Part shown: one piece after another, positions 33,993-42,003 of the stretch | Layout of the letters: every line of letters begins with the position of its first letter | Numbering within the stretch: the stretch's first letter is position 1 | Origin: Methylomonas subterranea | GTDB taxonomy: Bacteria; Pseudomonadota; Gammaproteobacteria; Methylococcales; Methylomonadaceae | Direction of reading: 5' to 3' | DNA: 58,815 nt | Assembly: GCF_024505185.1 (NCBI RefSeq) | Contig: NZ_JANIBJ010000029.1 | Span: 1 to 58,815, forward strand | The notes under the pieces: model-generated | Told to the model about the DNA's origin: nothing | What the model saw: the letters and a program-made list of their open reading frames with translations, nothing else | Databases searched by the model: none | Translations under genes and position numbers: made by a program

Positions 33993-36554
33993 TTACTGAC
34001 GGGTTGGTGAAAAGATGGCCTCGCGGTTTGCCAGCAAGGCGTCGTAAATTGCCGACGCAATCAATTGGTGGCCGGTTTTGTTGGGGTGTTCGTCCCATTC
34101 GGCCAAGCGAATGGTCTTGATGTCGGCATTCCGGAAGATTCCATTTAAATCCAACACGACAAAGCCTTCGTCGGTTGCAACCTTCAGGCTGGGCGCGGTT
34201 TCTTCCTGCCACGAGCCGTCCCGCAGTTGCGGCAAAAATATCAGTACCGGCTTGATACCGCGTTCGCGGCACTGGCCGGCGATGCGACGGTAAATCGCCG
34301 TGAGTATGTCTTGGCCGTAAGGCTCCAAAAGCCTTAGCGCGGTGGTTTCGTCCATGTCTGGAGTGATACCCGCGGATGCGACGATTGCGTTTAGCTCCGG
34401 ATAAGGAATGGCGATTTTGTCGAGTACCGTGTTGGCGATATAGCGGGCGGAGCGTGACATTTCCCGGCCGGTAGCGATGTAAAACACGCTATTCGGCTTA
34501 AAAGACAAGGCTTTTTCCAGCGCGGGTAACTGTTGCGGCGGGTTGTAGCCGGCGACTCCGAAATTCAATAACTCGTATTTGGCGTAAGGCGAGTGCGTTA
34601 ACTCCCGATTCAGGCGCTCTTCCAATAGCGCTTCGAAGGTTTCTCCGTCACCTACGCCCCAACCCATCACCGATGAAGCGCCCAGCACCGCCACTCTAAA
34701 CACGTCAGGTTCCGGCGCCACAGCATAATCTTGATCGCGCATGCCGTATTGATTGATGGTAATTCGGCCGTGCTTGGTGTCTTCGGCAAAGGATGGAATC
34801 AGTTCGGTTCGCACAAAGCCGGGGACGAAACGCTTCAAATTGCTGGAGTCCACGTCTATCCAGTTGGTGGGTTTTTTGGAATAAACTTCCCATAACTGCG
34901 AATTGAAACGGTTAACGTCCAGTAGATTTTCGTAGTAACCGCGTTCCATTTTGGCGGTATCTATCCGGCTTAAATGGCTGGAGCGTAAAGACAGCACCAT
35001 GGTGGCCGTGGTGGGAGAAAACTGCGAATAAATCCCTTCGATGCCCAACAAGCACAGCAGCACGATTTTTACCGTAGTGATCGATACCGGCGACCAGATT
35101 TTCCGGCTAACGCCTTTGCGCGGCGGCACATTGCCCGATGCGCCTATAGTACCGGTGCTGCTGGCAACCACCACCAATAGCGCAACCACCAGCAGCGATT
35201 GCGTATTAAACACCGGATTGCTATTACGCTCGGCGGCAGCGGGGTCGGAGCCCAACACTTGCCACAACGACAGCCAGCCTGTAATCGATTCGCTGGTCCA
35301 GAACGACCATAAAATGCACAGCGCAATAAACGTCACCAGCGTTTGCAGGTAAAGCGACACCCGGTTACGCCAGCTTTGGTTGGATTTATTCAGGGTGCGG
35401 GTTCTGCCCCATTTGGCTTCGTATAACGAGTTGGCGATGACTACCGCGCCAAGCAATGCCCAATATAAAAAGTCCTGCGGGACGAACAAAATGGTTCCTC
35501 TCAGCCAGAACCATTGGTAGGCATGCAGAAACCAGGTCAGAAAAAACACCAGCATTGTCGATAAAACCAGCGCCCAGGTTGCGCCGTAATCTTTTATCCG
35601 AAAATAAACCGGAAAATAAAACACCTTCATCATGAAATCTTTCCAATAGATGTTGGCGCGTCGGTACCAGTCGTTGAAACTGGTGGCTAGGAAAAAGAGA
35701 TGGTGGGTTTCCGGTACTCTAAACCCGAATAAATGCAAAAGGCCCGTGATCAGATGGAACAGACCTGAAACCCGCAAATACAGCGCAAAATTTGCCAACA
35801 AGAACTGGGCCAAATCTCCGCCGGTGTGGACTTCCGCCGGCGCCAAGGTCAAGTGGTAATAAACCAGCCGGTAAATAACCAGTTGGGTAACGCCCCTGAG
35901 CATCCAATCGACGCCGGTTTGATAGATATGAAAGCTGTCGGCGTCGAAATAATTGCGGCGAAACGTCTTGTAGTCGACCACCGGAAACAACGGAAAACAG
36001 GCGTTGGGCAGCATGAAGAAATAACTGAGGCTGCGCGACAAATTGAACGGGGCTTGTTCGTGCTGCAAATCGTACATATACACGATCAGCCGGAACATGA
36101 ACATGGAACCTAAGATCGGCCAAATGGCGGTGGACCAAGGGGAGGCGAGTAATTCGGCCCGTTGTAGCGCTAAGACGGTGCCTACACTGAGTAACAGCGC
36201 AATACGCCACAGGAAGGATAGTGGCAGATGGCAAATTCCGATCAACAACAAGCCGATGCCAATTAACCAGGCCCCGTTCAGCCAGCCCATTACGAGCACG
36301 ATTCCGGCCAAGGATAAGCCGAGAAAAAAAGGCAGTCGATAAGCCAAAGGTAGCCAGGCATGCAGCAGAAATCCGCCGAAAGCCAGCACCGCCAAACGTA
36401 GAAAAGCGGCGTTTTCGATTTGAAACTGGCGCATTGCCAGCAGCATGAAAGCCAATTGCAGAACGATCAACATAAACTTCGGAAAAGTAATTCCACCGGG
36501 TGAGTTCGAATCGGTTTGAATCGACGCCGTTAATCTTGAGATGAAATTACCCAC
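33993..36554 (-). CDS. MBOAT-family membrane acyltransferase fused to an SGNH hydrolase domain
   Basis: 853 residues. Residues about 25-510 contain many membrane spans with MBOAT features: SLSYFFMLPNACFPLFPVVD, FNDWYRRANIYWKDFMMKVFYFPVYF and His344 in FLTWFLHAYQW, the invariant MBOAT His. After a last helix (about 493-512) a periplasmic domain (about 520-853) shows SGNH blocks: VAVLGASSVMGWGV (nucleophile Ser near 627), LNFGVAGYNPPQQL (Asn) and WDEHPNKTGHQL (Asp/His). This joins DltB-like and DltD-like functions in one chain: take an acyl or aminoacyl group from a carrier, pass it across the membrane, place it on an acceptor. First gene of the operon; follows 1.8 kb of gene-poor DNA. Confidence 0.85.
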   Translation of the reverse strand: MGNFISRLTASIQTDSNSPGGITFPKFMLIVLQLAFMLLAMRQFQIENAAFLRLAVLAFGGFLLHAWLPLAYRLPFFLGLSLAGIVLVMGWLNGAWLIGIGLLLIGICHLPLSFLWRIALLLSVGTVLALQRAELLASPWSTAIWPILGSMFMFRLIVYMYDLQHEQAPFNLSRSLSYFFMLPNACFPLFPVVDYKTFRRNYFDADSFHIYQTGVDWMLRGVTQLVIYRLVYYHLTLAPAEVHTGGDLAQFLLANFALYLRVSGLFHLITGLLHLFGFRVPETHHLFFLATSFNDWYRRANIYWKDFMMKVFYFPVYFRIKDYGATWALVLSTMLVFFLTWFLHAYQWFWLRGTILFVPQDFLYWALLGAVVIANSLYEAKWGRTRTLNKSNQSWRNRVSLYLQTLVTFIALCILWSFWTSESITGWLSLWQVLGSDPAAAERNSNPVFNTQSLLVVALLVVVASSTGTIGASGNVPPRKGVSRKIWSPVSITTVKIVLLCLLGIEGIYSQFSPTTATMVLSLRSSHLSRIDTAKMERGYYENLLDVNRFNSQLWEVYSKKPTNWIDVDSSNLKRFVPGFVRTELIPSFAEDTKHGRITINQYGMRDQDYAVAPEPDVFRVAVLGASSVMGWGVGDGETFEALLEERLNRELTHSPYAKYELLNFGVAGYNPPQQLPALEKALSFKPNSVFYIATGREMSRSARYIANTVLDKIAIPYPELNAIVASAGITPDMDETTALRLLEPYGQDILTAIYRRIAGQCRERGIKPVLIFLPQLRDGSWQEETAPSLKVATDEGFVVLDLNGIFRNADIKTIRLAEWDEHPNKTGHQLIASAIYDALLANREAIFSPTRQ

Positions 36555-37142
36555 TGTTTATGTCTCCTAATTATTGTTTATTACAGTAATGTTATCGAGC
36601 CACTTGCAAATTCCTAAGTCGCGAATCAAGAAAGCTAGCTGTCAATTTCGGATGCTAAACTTTCACATGGATTGCTTTTGTCAGTAATTTGTGAAGTATG
36701 GCATATTTTTTCGATTTGAGCATTGACTGGCTTAAATGCGTAAAAAAACGACTTTTTGGGTAGGTAGTTTATTGGTAGGACTTATCCGCGGCCGGCATCG
36801 CTGAACGTAAACGCGGAGAATATGCTTGCGGCATTAGCGAATAATCCAACGCATATTTCGATGCGTGGGATGTGGAATGTGGACGAAAATTAGAGCCTCT
36901 TGCAAAATTTTCGGCCGTTAGAAAAACAGGCATCCCCATCAGCCATTGAAAGCAGATTTTTGAAGTGAGCCTGAATTGGTGGAATTGCCGCGTATCTGGG
37001 CAATTGTTCAATTCACATGAAGTCCATGAGTAAACAGGAGCAGTTATTCCCTTACTGGCTCGCCGACAAATAGCGGGTATCAACTAACCTGCTTTAAGAT
37101 CAGCCGGCGAGGGTAAGGACTACTTGGCTTTGTGTGGCCATG
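36555..37142. other. Gene-poor stretch upstream of the MBOAT operon
   Basis: 588 bp, AT-richer than its surroundings. It should hold the promoter of the minus-strand operon ending at 27368; no clear -35/-10 pair or operator stands out. A frame at 36769-37083 has no family character. No tRNA or repeat array seen. Confidence 0.4.
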
Positions 37143-37439
37143 TTAAAGCAGATTGGTAACGACAAAATAAATCGTCGCAATTTCCAATATGATCGGTAGC
37201 ACATAAAAATAAGGACATTGTTCCTTTATTGTCAGCAGAGAATCTCTCATCCGGTTTTGTTTTGACGTATACGCAGTGTCCGTAGCTGCTGCCGCGTAAA
37301 CATTCTCTGCCTTCGATGGATAAACACTGTTAATGAAGTAATTGTCATCGTCGAAGATTGAGTCGAATAGATCGTCCAACTTCTTTTGGTTATCGAATAA
37401 ACCGTTCAAGGTATTTCTATCAATGCTTGCGGTATACAT
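37143..37439 (-). CDS. Small hypothetical protein with C-terminal membrane segment
   Basis: 98 residues, not recognised. The N-terminal half is acidic and helical (KKLDDLFDSIFDDDNYF); residues about 77-97 form one hydrophobic segment (FYVLPIILEIATIYFVVTNLL) at the very C-terminus, as in tail-anchored proteins. A G7 run lies 5 bp upstream of the ATG and may serve as ribosome site. The region is gene-poor with IS remnants, so the frame could be chance or decayed. Confidence 0.35.
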   Translation of the reverse strand: MYTASIDRNTLNGLFDNQKKLDDLFDSIFDDDNYFINSVYPSKAENVYAAAATDTAYTSKQNRMRDSLLTIKEQCPYFYVLPIILEIATIYFVVTNLL

Positions 37440-37841
37440 GGCGCCCCCCCATTTGTTTGCTTTGGAGAAAGGCTAACAATTTATCGAGCGATAAACCGTG
37501 AAGAACGTCATGAAGCGCGGTTTTGCAACAAGATTCCGTCGACAAAACGCTACGCATCAACCCGAGCTTTGATGTCTGCATGCACTTGTAACGCGGAAGG
37601 TAAGACAAAAAATGAACGGCCATCGACGTTGGCTTGTCGCGAACATTTTCCGGTTCAATTCAGAATTGCATACCGTCTGGCCAACGATAGCCGGAGAGTA
37701 TTTCATTTTACTCAAATTTAGACATAGCGCCTCCCTCGCTGAGTTTCAGAGTTTCAGGGGGTGCGATTCAAACTGAGGCGCAGCCTCAAGCCGCCAGTCT
37801 AGCTTGATTCCAATAAGCATGTCATTGCCGGTTAGCCCGAT
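37440..37841. other. Gene-poor stretch with G7 run
   Basis: 402 bp. A minus-strand frame (37420-37623) overlaps the small gene start but has no recognisable features. A GAGGC-GCA-GCCTC stem is present near 37777-37790. Otherwise nothing seen. Confidence 0.35.
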
Positions 37842-38261
37842 TCAGTCGCAAGGCCAGCATGTGATCGGCGTTAGCGGCGTATCACCACGACCCCGGAAGC
37901 TTGAGCCGTTTCTGGACAATTTAGCGATACGCGCATGATCATAACGGACGGCGCTACCTGGGGCCGTTGGCGAGTGGCGTAAAGCCAGGGTATCGTCGAT
38001 CACCAGGTTCAAGGTTAACAGCGACAACACGGTCCGAACCAAGCCCCTCTTTATCCCGTTTAAATGCTCTGGTGCATTATGACACCGCAAGGGGCGGGGA
38101 GGAGTCCATGTCATCACCCTACGCCTGCTATCGGTTGGACAGTTGCCATTGGCAAGTTCGTTTCGTCCGGCGAGTGTTGACCACCAACGAGCATTGATAA
38201 CCCACCCATCTTTTGCACCCAACCCTGTCTTGCTCAACACGGAGCGTTTAAATATCCGCAA
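37842..38261 (-). pseudogene. Transposase remnant (IS701/IS4-like DDE type)
   Basis: A 139-residue frame. The stretch at about 38045-37900 reads VLSLLTLNLVIDDTLALRH and then APGSAVRYDHARIAKLSRN, closely like the first catalytic block of IS701/IS4-type transposases (VDDT..., a basic patch, PG, HDHA). The rest of the frame is not recognisable and the other catalytic blocks are missing, so this is a decayed piece. No inverted repeats identified. Confidence 0.5.
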
Positions 38262-38401
38262 CCGTTCCGATTTGCAAGCCTTATAATGCCGCCAACCATT
38301 TTTTTAACAGATGCGCGCGGTCATCAAGGCTCGGCATACTCCCGGCCCAGTAATCCGGTGGCGGCGCGCACGATTTTTTTCGTTAAGCGAAACTACTTAC
38401 C

Positions 38402-39628
38402 ATGGATGCGGACGTATTAATCATAGGCGCCGGCCCGGCCGGCAGCGTGGCGGGGCGAATGCTGCGGCGGCTTGGCCACAAGGTTGTGATTCTGGAATCG
38501 CAACGCTTCCCGCGCTTTTCCATCGGCGAAAGCCTGCTGCCGCAATGCATGCCGTTTCTGGAAGCCGCCGATATGCTGGATGCGGTCGGCGCCGAAAACT
38601 TTCAGTTCAAAAACGGCGCGGCCTTTTCGCATGCCGGCAAACTGACCGAATTCGATTTCCGGCAGAAATTCACCCCCGGCTGGGGTACCACCTTTCAAGT
38701 ACCGCGCGCGCGCTTCGATCAGGTGTTGGCTGACAGCGCCGAGGAGTCCGGTGTCTGCATTCATTACCAACACAACATTGTTGCCGCCGATTTCGGTACG
38801 CCTGGGCAAGCCCGCTTGTCCGGCGTGGATGCGGAGGGTGCAAGTCGCGACTGGACGGCCCGCTTGGTGCTGGATGCCAGCGGTTTCGGCCGGGTACTGC
38901 CCAGGCTGCTCGATCTGGAAACCCCTTCCTCGCTACCCGCGCGCCAAGCCCTGTTCACCCATATAGAAGACCGTATAGGCACGCCGGATTACGACCGTAA
39001 CAAAATTCTAATCGCTATCCACCCCGACCGGCATGAAATCTGGTACTGGCTGATTCCCTTCAGCAACGGCCGGAGTTCCTTGGGCGTGGTGGTGCCGCAA
39101 GGTTTTCTCGATGGGCGCGATGGCACGCCGCTGGAGATTTTACGCGGATTGGCCCTTGAAGAACCCCGGCTGGCCGAATTGCTGATTCACAGCCGTTTCG
39201 ACAGCCCTGCCAATACCATAGGCGGCTATTCCGCCAATGTCAGCCGCTTGAGCGGCGCCGGCTTCGCGCTGCTCGGCAACGCCGGCGAGTTTCTGGATCC
39301 GGTCTTTTCCTCCGGCGTTACCATAGCCCTGAAGTCCGCCGCCCTGGCCGTGCCCCTGGCGGATCGCCAGTTGCGCGGACAAAGCGTCGATTGGCATACC
39401 GACTACGAACTGGCCTTGCGCAAGGGCATAGAGGTGTTTCGGGCCTATGTGGAAGCCTGGTACGACGGCCGCTTTCAGCGCGTGATCTTCGATCAATGCC
39501 GGCTGGACAGCGTCAAGGCCATGGTGAGTTCCATCCTGGCGGGCTACGCCTGGGATGAAACCAATCCCATGACCCAGCGCTGCGGCAAGAGAATCACGGC
39601 CATTGCCGAGATCTGCCCGCCGCTGTAA
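38402..39628 (+). CDS. Flavin-dependent halogenase-like oxidoreductase (first)
   Basis: 408 residues. FAD motif LIIGAGPAGSVAGRM (9-14 GAGPAG), GESLLPQ near 43, Lys70 in FQFKNGAAF at the position of the halogenase lysine, the halogenase-type WxWxIP motif as WYWLIP (214-219), and the FxxPxxSxG box as FLDPVFSSG (297-305). These are hallmarks of flavin-dependent halogenases and close monooxygenase relatives. First gene of the polyene operon; start ATG 38402 with no strong ribosome site. It may halogenate or hydroxylate the aryl head. A separate flavin reductase would be needed and none is in the operon. Confidence 0.85.
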   Translation: MDADVLIIGAGPAGSVAGRMLRRLGHKVVILESQRFPRFSIGESLLPQCMPFLEAADMLDAVGAENFQFKNGAAFSHAGKLTEFDFRQKFTPGWGTTFQVPRARFDQVLADSAEESGVCIHYQHNIVAADFGTPGQARLSGVDAEGASRDWTARLVLDASGFGRVLPRLLDLETPSSLPARQALFTHIEDRIGTPDYDRNKILIAIHPDRHEIWYWLIPFSNGRSSLGVVVPQGFLDGRDGTPLEILRGLALEEPRLAELLIHSRFDSPANTIGGYSANVSRLSGAGFALLGNAGEFLDPVFSSGVTIALKSAALAVPLADRQLRGQSVDWHTDYELALRKGIEVFRAYVEAWYDGRFQRVIFDQCRLDSVKAMVSSILAGYAWDETNPMTQRCGKRITAIAEICPPL

Positions 39629-39645
39629 ATCAACTATCCGCCGCA

Positions 39646-40815
39646 ATGTATTTGCATGACTTGGGCATCATCTGCGCGCTGGGTAGCGGCAAGGCCGAGG
39701 TACTGTCGACCTGGTTTTCCGGTCGGCCAAGCCAGGCCGAGCCGCCGGTCTGGCTGAAGTCCAGCGTGCCGGCCCTGGGTGTAATCGGCGACCTGCCGCC
39801 CGTGCCGCCGGCCTTGCAACGCTACGCTTGCCGTAACAATCGCTTGCTGATGGCGGCCTTGAGCCAAATGGACAGCGCCGTCCAGGCGGCCATGCGGCGC
39901 TTTGGCCGGTCGCGCATCGGCGCGGTACTGGGCACCAGTACCTCCGGTATCGCGGAGGGCGAAGCGGCGGTCAGACAATTTCACAGCGACGGCCGTTTGC
40001 CCGCTGGCTATGACTATAAACAACAGGAATTGGGCGGGGCCGTGGAGTTTTTGACTCGCTACCTGGACATTCGGGGGCCGGCTTACACGGTCTCAACCAC
40101 CTGTTCCTCCAGCGCCAACGCGCTGGCTGCCGCGCGCCGCCTGCTCAGCCTCGATCTGTGCGACGCGGTCATCGTGGGCGGCGGCGACGCCCTGTGCCAC
40201 ACCACCTTGCAGGGCTTTTCCGCCTTGGGCGCCTTGAGCGGAACCCGCTGCAATCCGTTCAGTAAAAACCGGGACGGCACCGTGATAGGCGAAGGCGCCG
40301 CCTTGTTTCTGATGAGCCGGGAACCGGCGCCGATTGCCTTGCTGGGGGTGGGCGTCAGCGCCGACGCCTATCATATTTCCGCGCCGCGGCCGGACGGCTC
40401 CGGGGCTTGCGCCGCCATGCGAGCCGCCCTGGCTGATGCCGGCCTGCTTCCGGCCCAGGTGGATTACATCAATCTGCACGGTACCGCTACCTTGCAGAAC
40501 GATGCCATGGAGAGCCGGGCGGTGGCGCAATTGTTCGGCTCCGCCACGCCGTGCGGCTCCAGCAAGCCGGCCAGCGGACATTGCCTGGGCGCGGCGGGCG
40601 CCATCGAAGCCGGTCTGTGCTGGCTGCTGTTGTCCGGCTTGAACGGCGAACAGCGCTTGCCCGCGCATCTGTGGGACGGCGAGGCCGATCCCGACCTGAG
40701 TCCGCTTGGCTTTGTCGGGCTGGATATGCCCAAGCCTAAAAGACTACAATATTGCCAGAGCAATTCTTTTTCCTTCGGAGGTAATAATGTGTCCTTGCTT
40801 ATCGGACGACGCTGA
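39646..40815 (+). CDS. Beta-ketoacyl-ACP synthase (ApeO-like)
   Basis: 389 residues. Thiolase-fold ketosynthase with the full triad: Cys in TVSTTCSSSANALAAARR, His in NLHGTATLQND and His in KPASGHCLGAAGAIEAG. Resembles aryl polyene ketosynthases that extend the chain with malonyl-ACP, probably paired with the chain-length factor at 43247. The start ATG 39646 is 17 bp after the halogenase-like gene. Its end overlaps the next gene by 29 bp. Confidence 0.9.
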   Translation: MYLHDLGIICALGSGKAEVLSTWFSGRPSQAEPPVWLKSSVPALGVIGDLPPVPPALQRYACRNNRLLMAALSQMDSAVQAAMRRFGRSRIGAVLGTSTSGIAEGEAAVRQFHSDGRLPAGYDYKQQELGGAVEFLTRYLDIRGPAYTVSTTCSSSANALAAARRLLSLDLCDAVIVGGGDALCHTTLQGFSALGALSGTRCNPFSKNRDGTVIGEGAALFLMSREPAPIALLGVGVSADAYHISAPRPDGSGACAAMRAALADAGLLPAQVDYINLHGTATLQNDAMESRAVAQLFGSATPCGSSKPASGHCLGAAGAIEAGLCWLLLSGLNGEQRLPAHLWDGEADPDLSPLGFVGLDMPKPKRLQYCQSNSFSFGGNNVSLLIGRR

Positions 40816-41278
40816 TCGCGCGGCGGATTTCCCGTACGCGGTGGAGTCGTTGTTACCGCAATCGGGACGCATGGTGTTGATCGACAAAGTGTTGGATACC
40901 GGGGATAACCATATAACGGTGGAACTGAGCGTGCGCGACGACGGCTTGTTCTCCGGCCCCGACGGCAGCGTGCCGGCTTGGGTAGGCATGGAATACATGG
41001 CGCAGGCGGTGGCGGCTTATTCCGGCTATCACCGCAAACGGCGCGGACAACCGATAGATTTGGGTTTTTTGTTGGGAACCCGCCACTACCAATGCTCGGT
41101 CGCCAGTTTCCGCCGTGGCGCCCGGCTCACCGTCCGCGTCGATAAGATCATCGAGGCGGCCAATGATATGGTGGTGTTCGATTGCCGATTGGAAGGCGAA
41201 AACATCCGGGCCGACTCAAAACTGAATTTACTGATGCCGCAAGATTCGAAAAAATTTCTGGCCGGAAAAGGCCTATGA
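40787..41278 (+). CDS. Hotdog-fold 3-hydroxyacyl-ACP dehydratase (ApeP-like)
   Basis: 163 residues. Hotdog fold with LLPQSGRMVLIDKV at the start and the central helix AWVGMEYMAQAVAAYSGYH, followed by GFLLGTRHYQC; typical of ApeP-type dehydratases (HotDog FabZ/FabA-related). Removes water in each extension cycle to give trans double bonds. Start 40787 has CGGAGG at ideal spacing, inside the end of the upstream ketosynthase gene. ATGA overlap with the reductase gene. Confidence 0.88.
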   Translation: MCPCLSDDADRAADFPYAVESLLPQSGRMVLIDKVLDTGDNHITVELSVRDDGLFSGPDGSVPAWVGMEYMAQAVAAYSGYHRKRRGQPIDLGFLLGTRHYQCSVASFRRGARLTVRVDKIIEAANDMVVFDCRLEGENIRADSKLNLLMPQDSKKFLAGKGL

Positions 41279-42003
41279 CGCAAAAAAGCATACTGGTGAC
41301 GGGTTCCAGTCGGGGTATCGGCAAGGCCATTGCGCTGCGTCTGGCTCGCGACGGCTACGATGTAATTCTGCACTGCCGTAGCCGTTTGGCCGAAGCCGGT
41401 CAAGTTAGGGACGAAATCCTTCAGCTCGGCCGTCAATCCCGCGTGCTGTGTTTCGATCTGGCCGACCGCCAAACCGCCCGGGATACGCTGGAAGCCGACA
41501 TTGCGGGGCACGGCGCCTATTACGGGGTGGTCTGCAATGCCGGACTGTCCCGCGACAACGCTTTTCCGGCACTCAGCGACGATGATTGGGATACGGTGCT
41601 GCGCACTAATCTGGATGGGTTTTTTAATGTGCTGCACCCCGTGATCATGCCCATGGTGCAAACTCGCCGGCCGGGCCGCATCGTCACCCTATCGTCGGTG
41701 TCCGGCTTGATGGGCAATCGCGGCCAAGTCAATTACAGCGCCGCCAAGGCCGGCATCATAGGCGCCACCAAGGCCTTGGCGCTGGAACTGGCCAAACGCA
41801 AAATCACCGTCAATTGCGTCGCTCCCGGTCTGATAGAAACCGAGATGCTGGAAAATTTGCCCATGGAAGAAATTCTTGCCGCGATACCCGCCAGACGCGC
41901 CGGCACTCCCGACGAAGTCGCCGGGCTGGTGGCCTTTTTGATGTCCGAGGATGCCGCTTATATTACCCGGCAAGTGATCTCGGTTAACGGAGGTTTGTGT
42001 TGA
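41275..42003 (+). CDS. 3-oxoacyl-ACP reductase (FabG/ApeQ-like)
   Basis: 242 residues. SDR fold: ILVTGSSRGIGKAIALRLA cofactor motif, NAGLSRD, catalytic Ser in TLSSVSGLMGN, then YSAAK (Tyr-x3-Lys), and NCVAPGLIETEM. The Arg of SSRGIG favours NADPH. Reduces the 3-keto group after each ketosynthase step. Start 41275 overlaps the dehydratase stop; its end overlaps the second ketosynthase. Confidence 0.94.
   Translation: MTQKSILVTGSSRGIGKAIALRLARDGYDVILHCRSRLAEAGQVRDEILQLGRQSRVLCFDLADRQTARDTLEADIAGHGAYYGVVCNAGLSRDNAFPALSDDDWDTVLRTNLDGFFNVLHPVIMPMVQTRRPGRIVTLSSVSGLMGNRGQVNYSAAKAGIIGATKALALELAKRKITVNCVAPGLIETEMLENLPMEEILAAIPARRAGTPDEVAGLVAFLMSEDAAYITRQVISVNGGLC

Noticed and set aside
27368-36554. 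Assigning the operon directly to pyoluteorin-, prodigiosin- or anatoxin-type synthesis
   Set aside because: The elongating PKS/NRPS modules of those pathways are absent; only the loading and oxidation logic is shared.
36769-37083. 104-codon minus-strand frame
   Set aside because: No recognisable domain, signal peptide or ribosome site; low-complexity in character and in a decayed region.
37420-37623. 67-codon minus-strand frame overlapping the small membrane protein start
   Set aside because: No features or ribosome site; kept only as part of the G-run observation.
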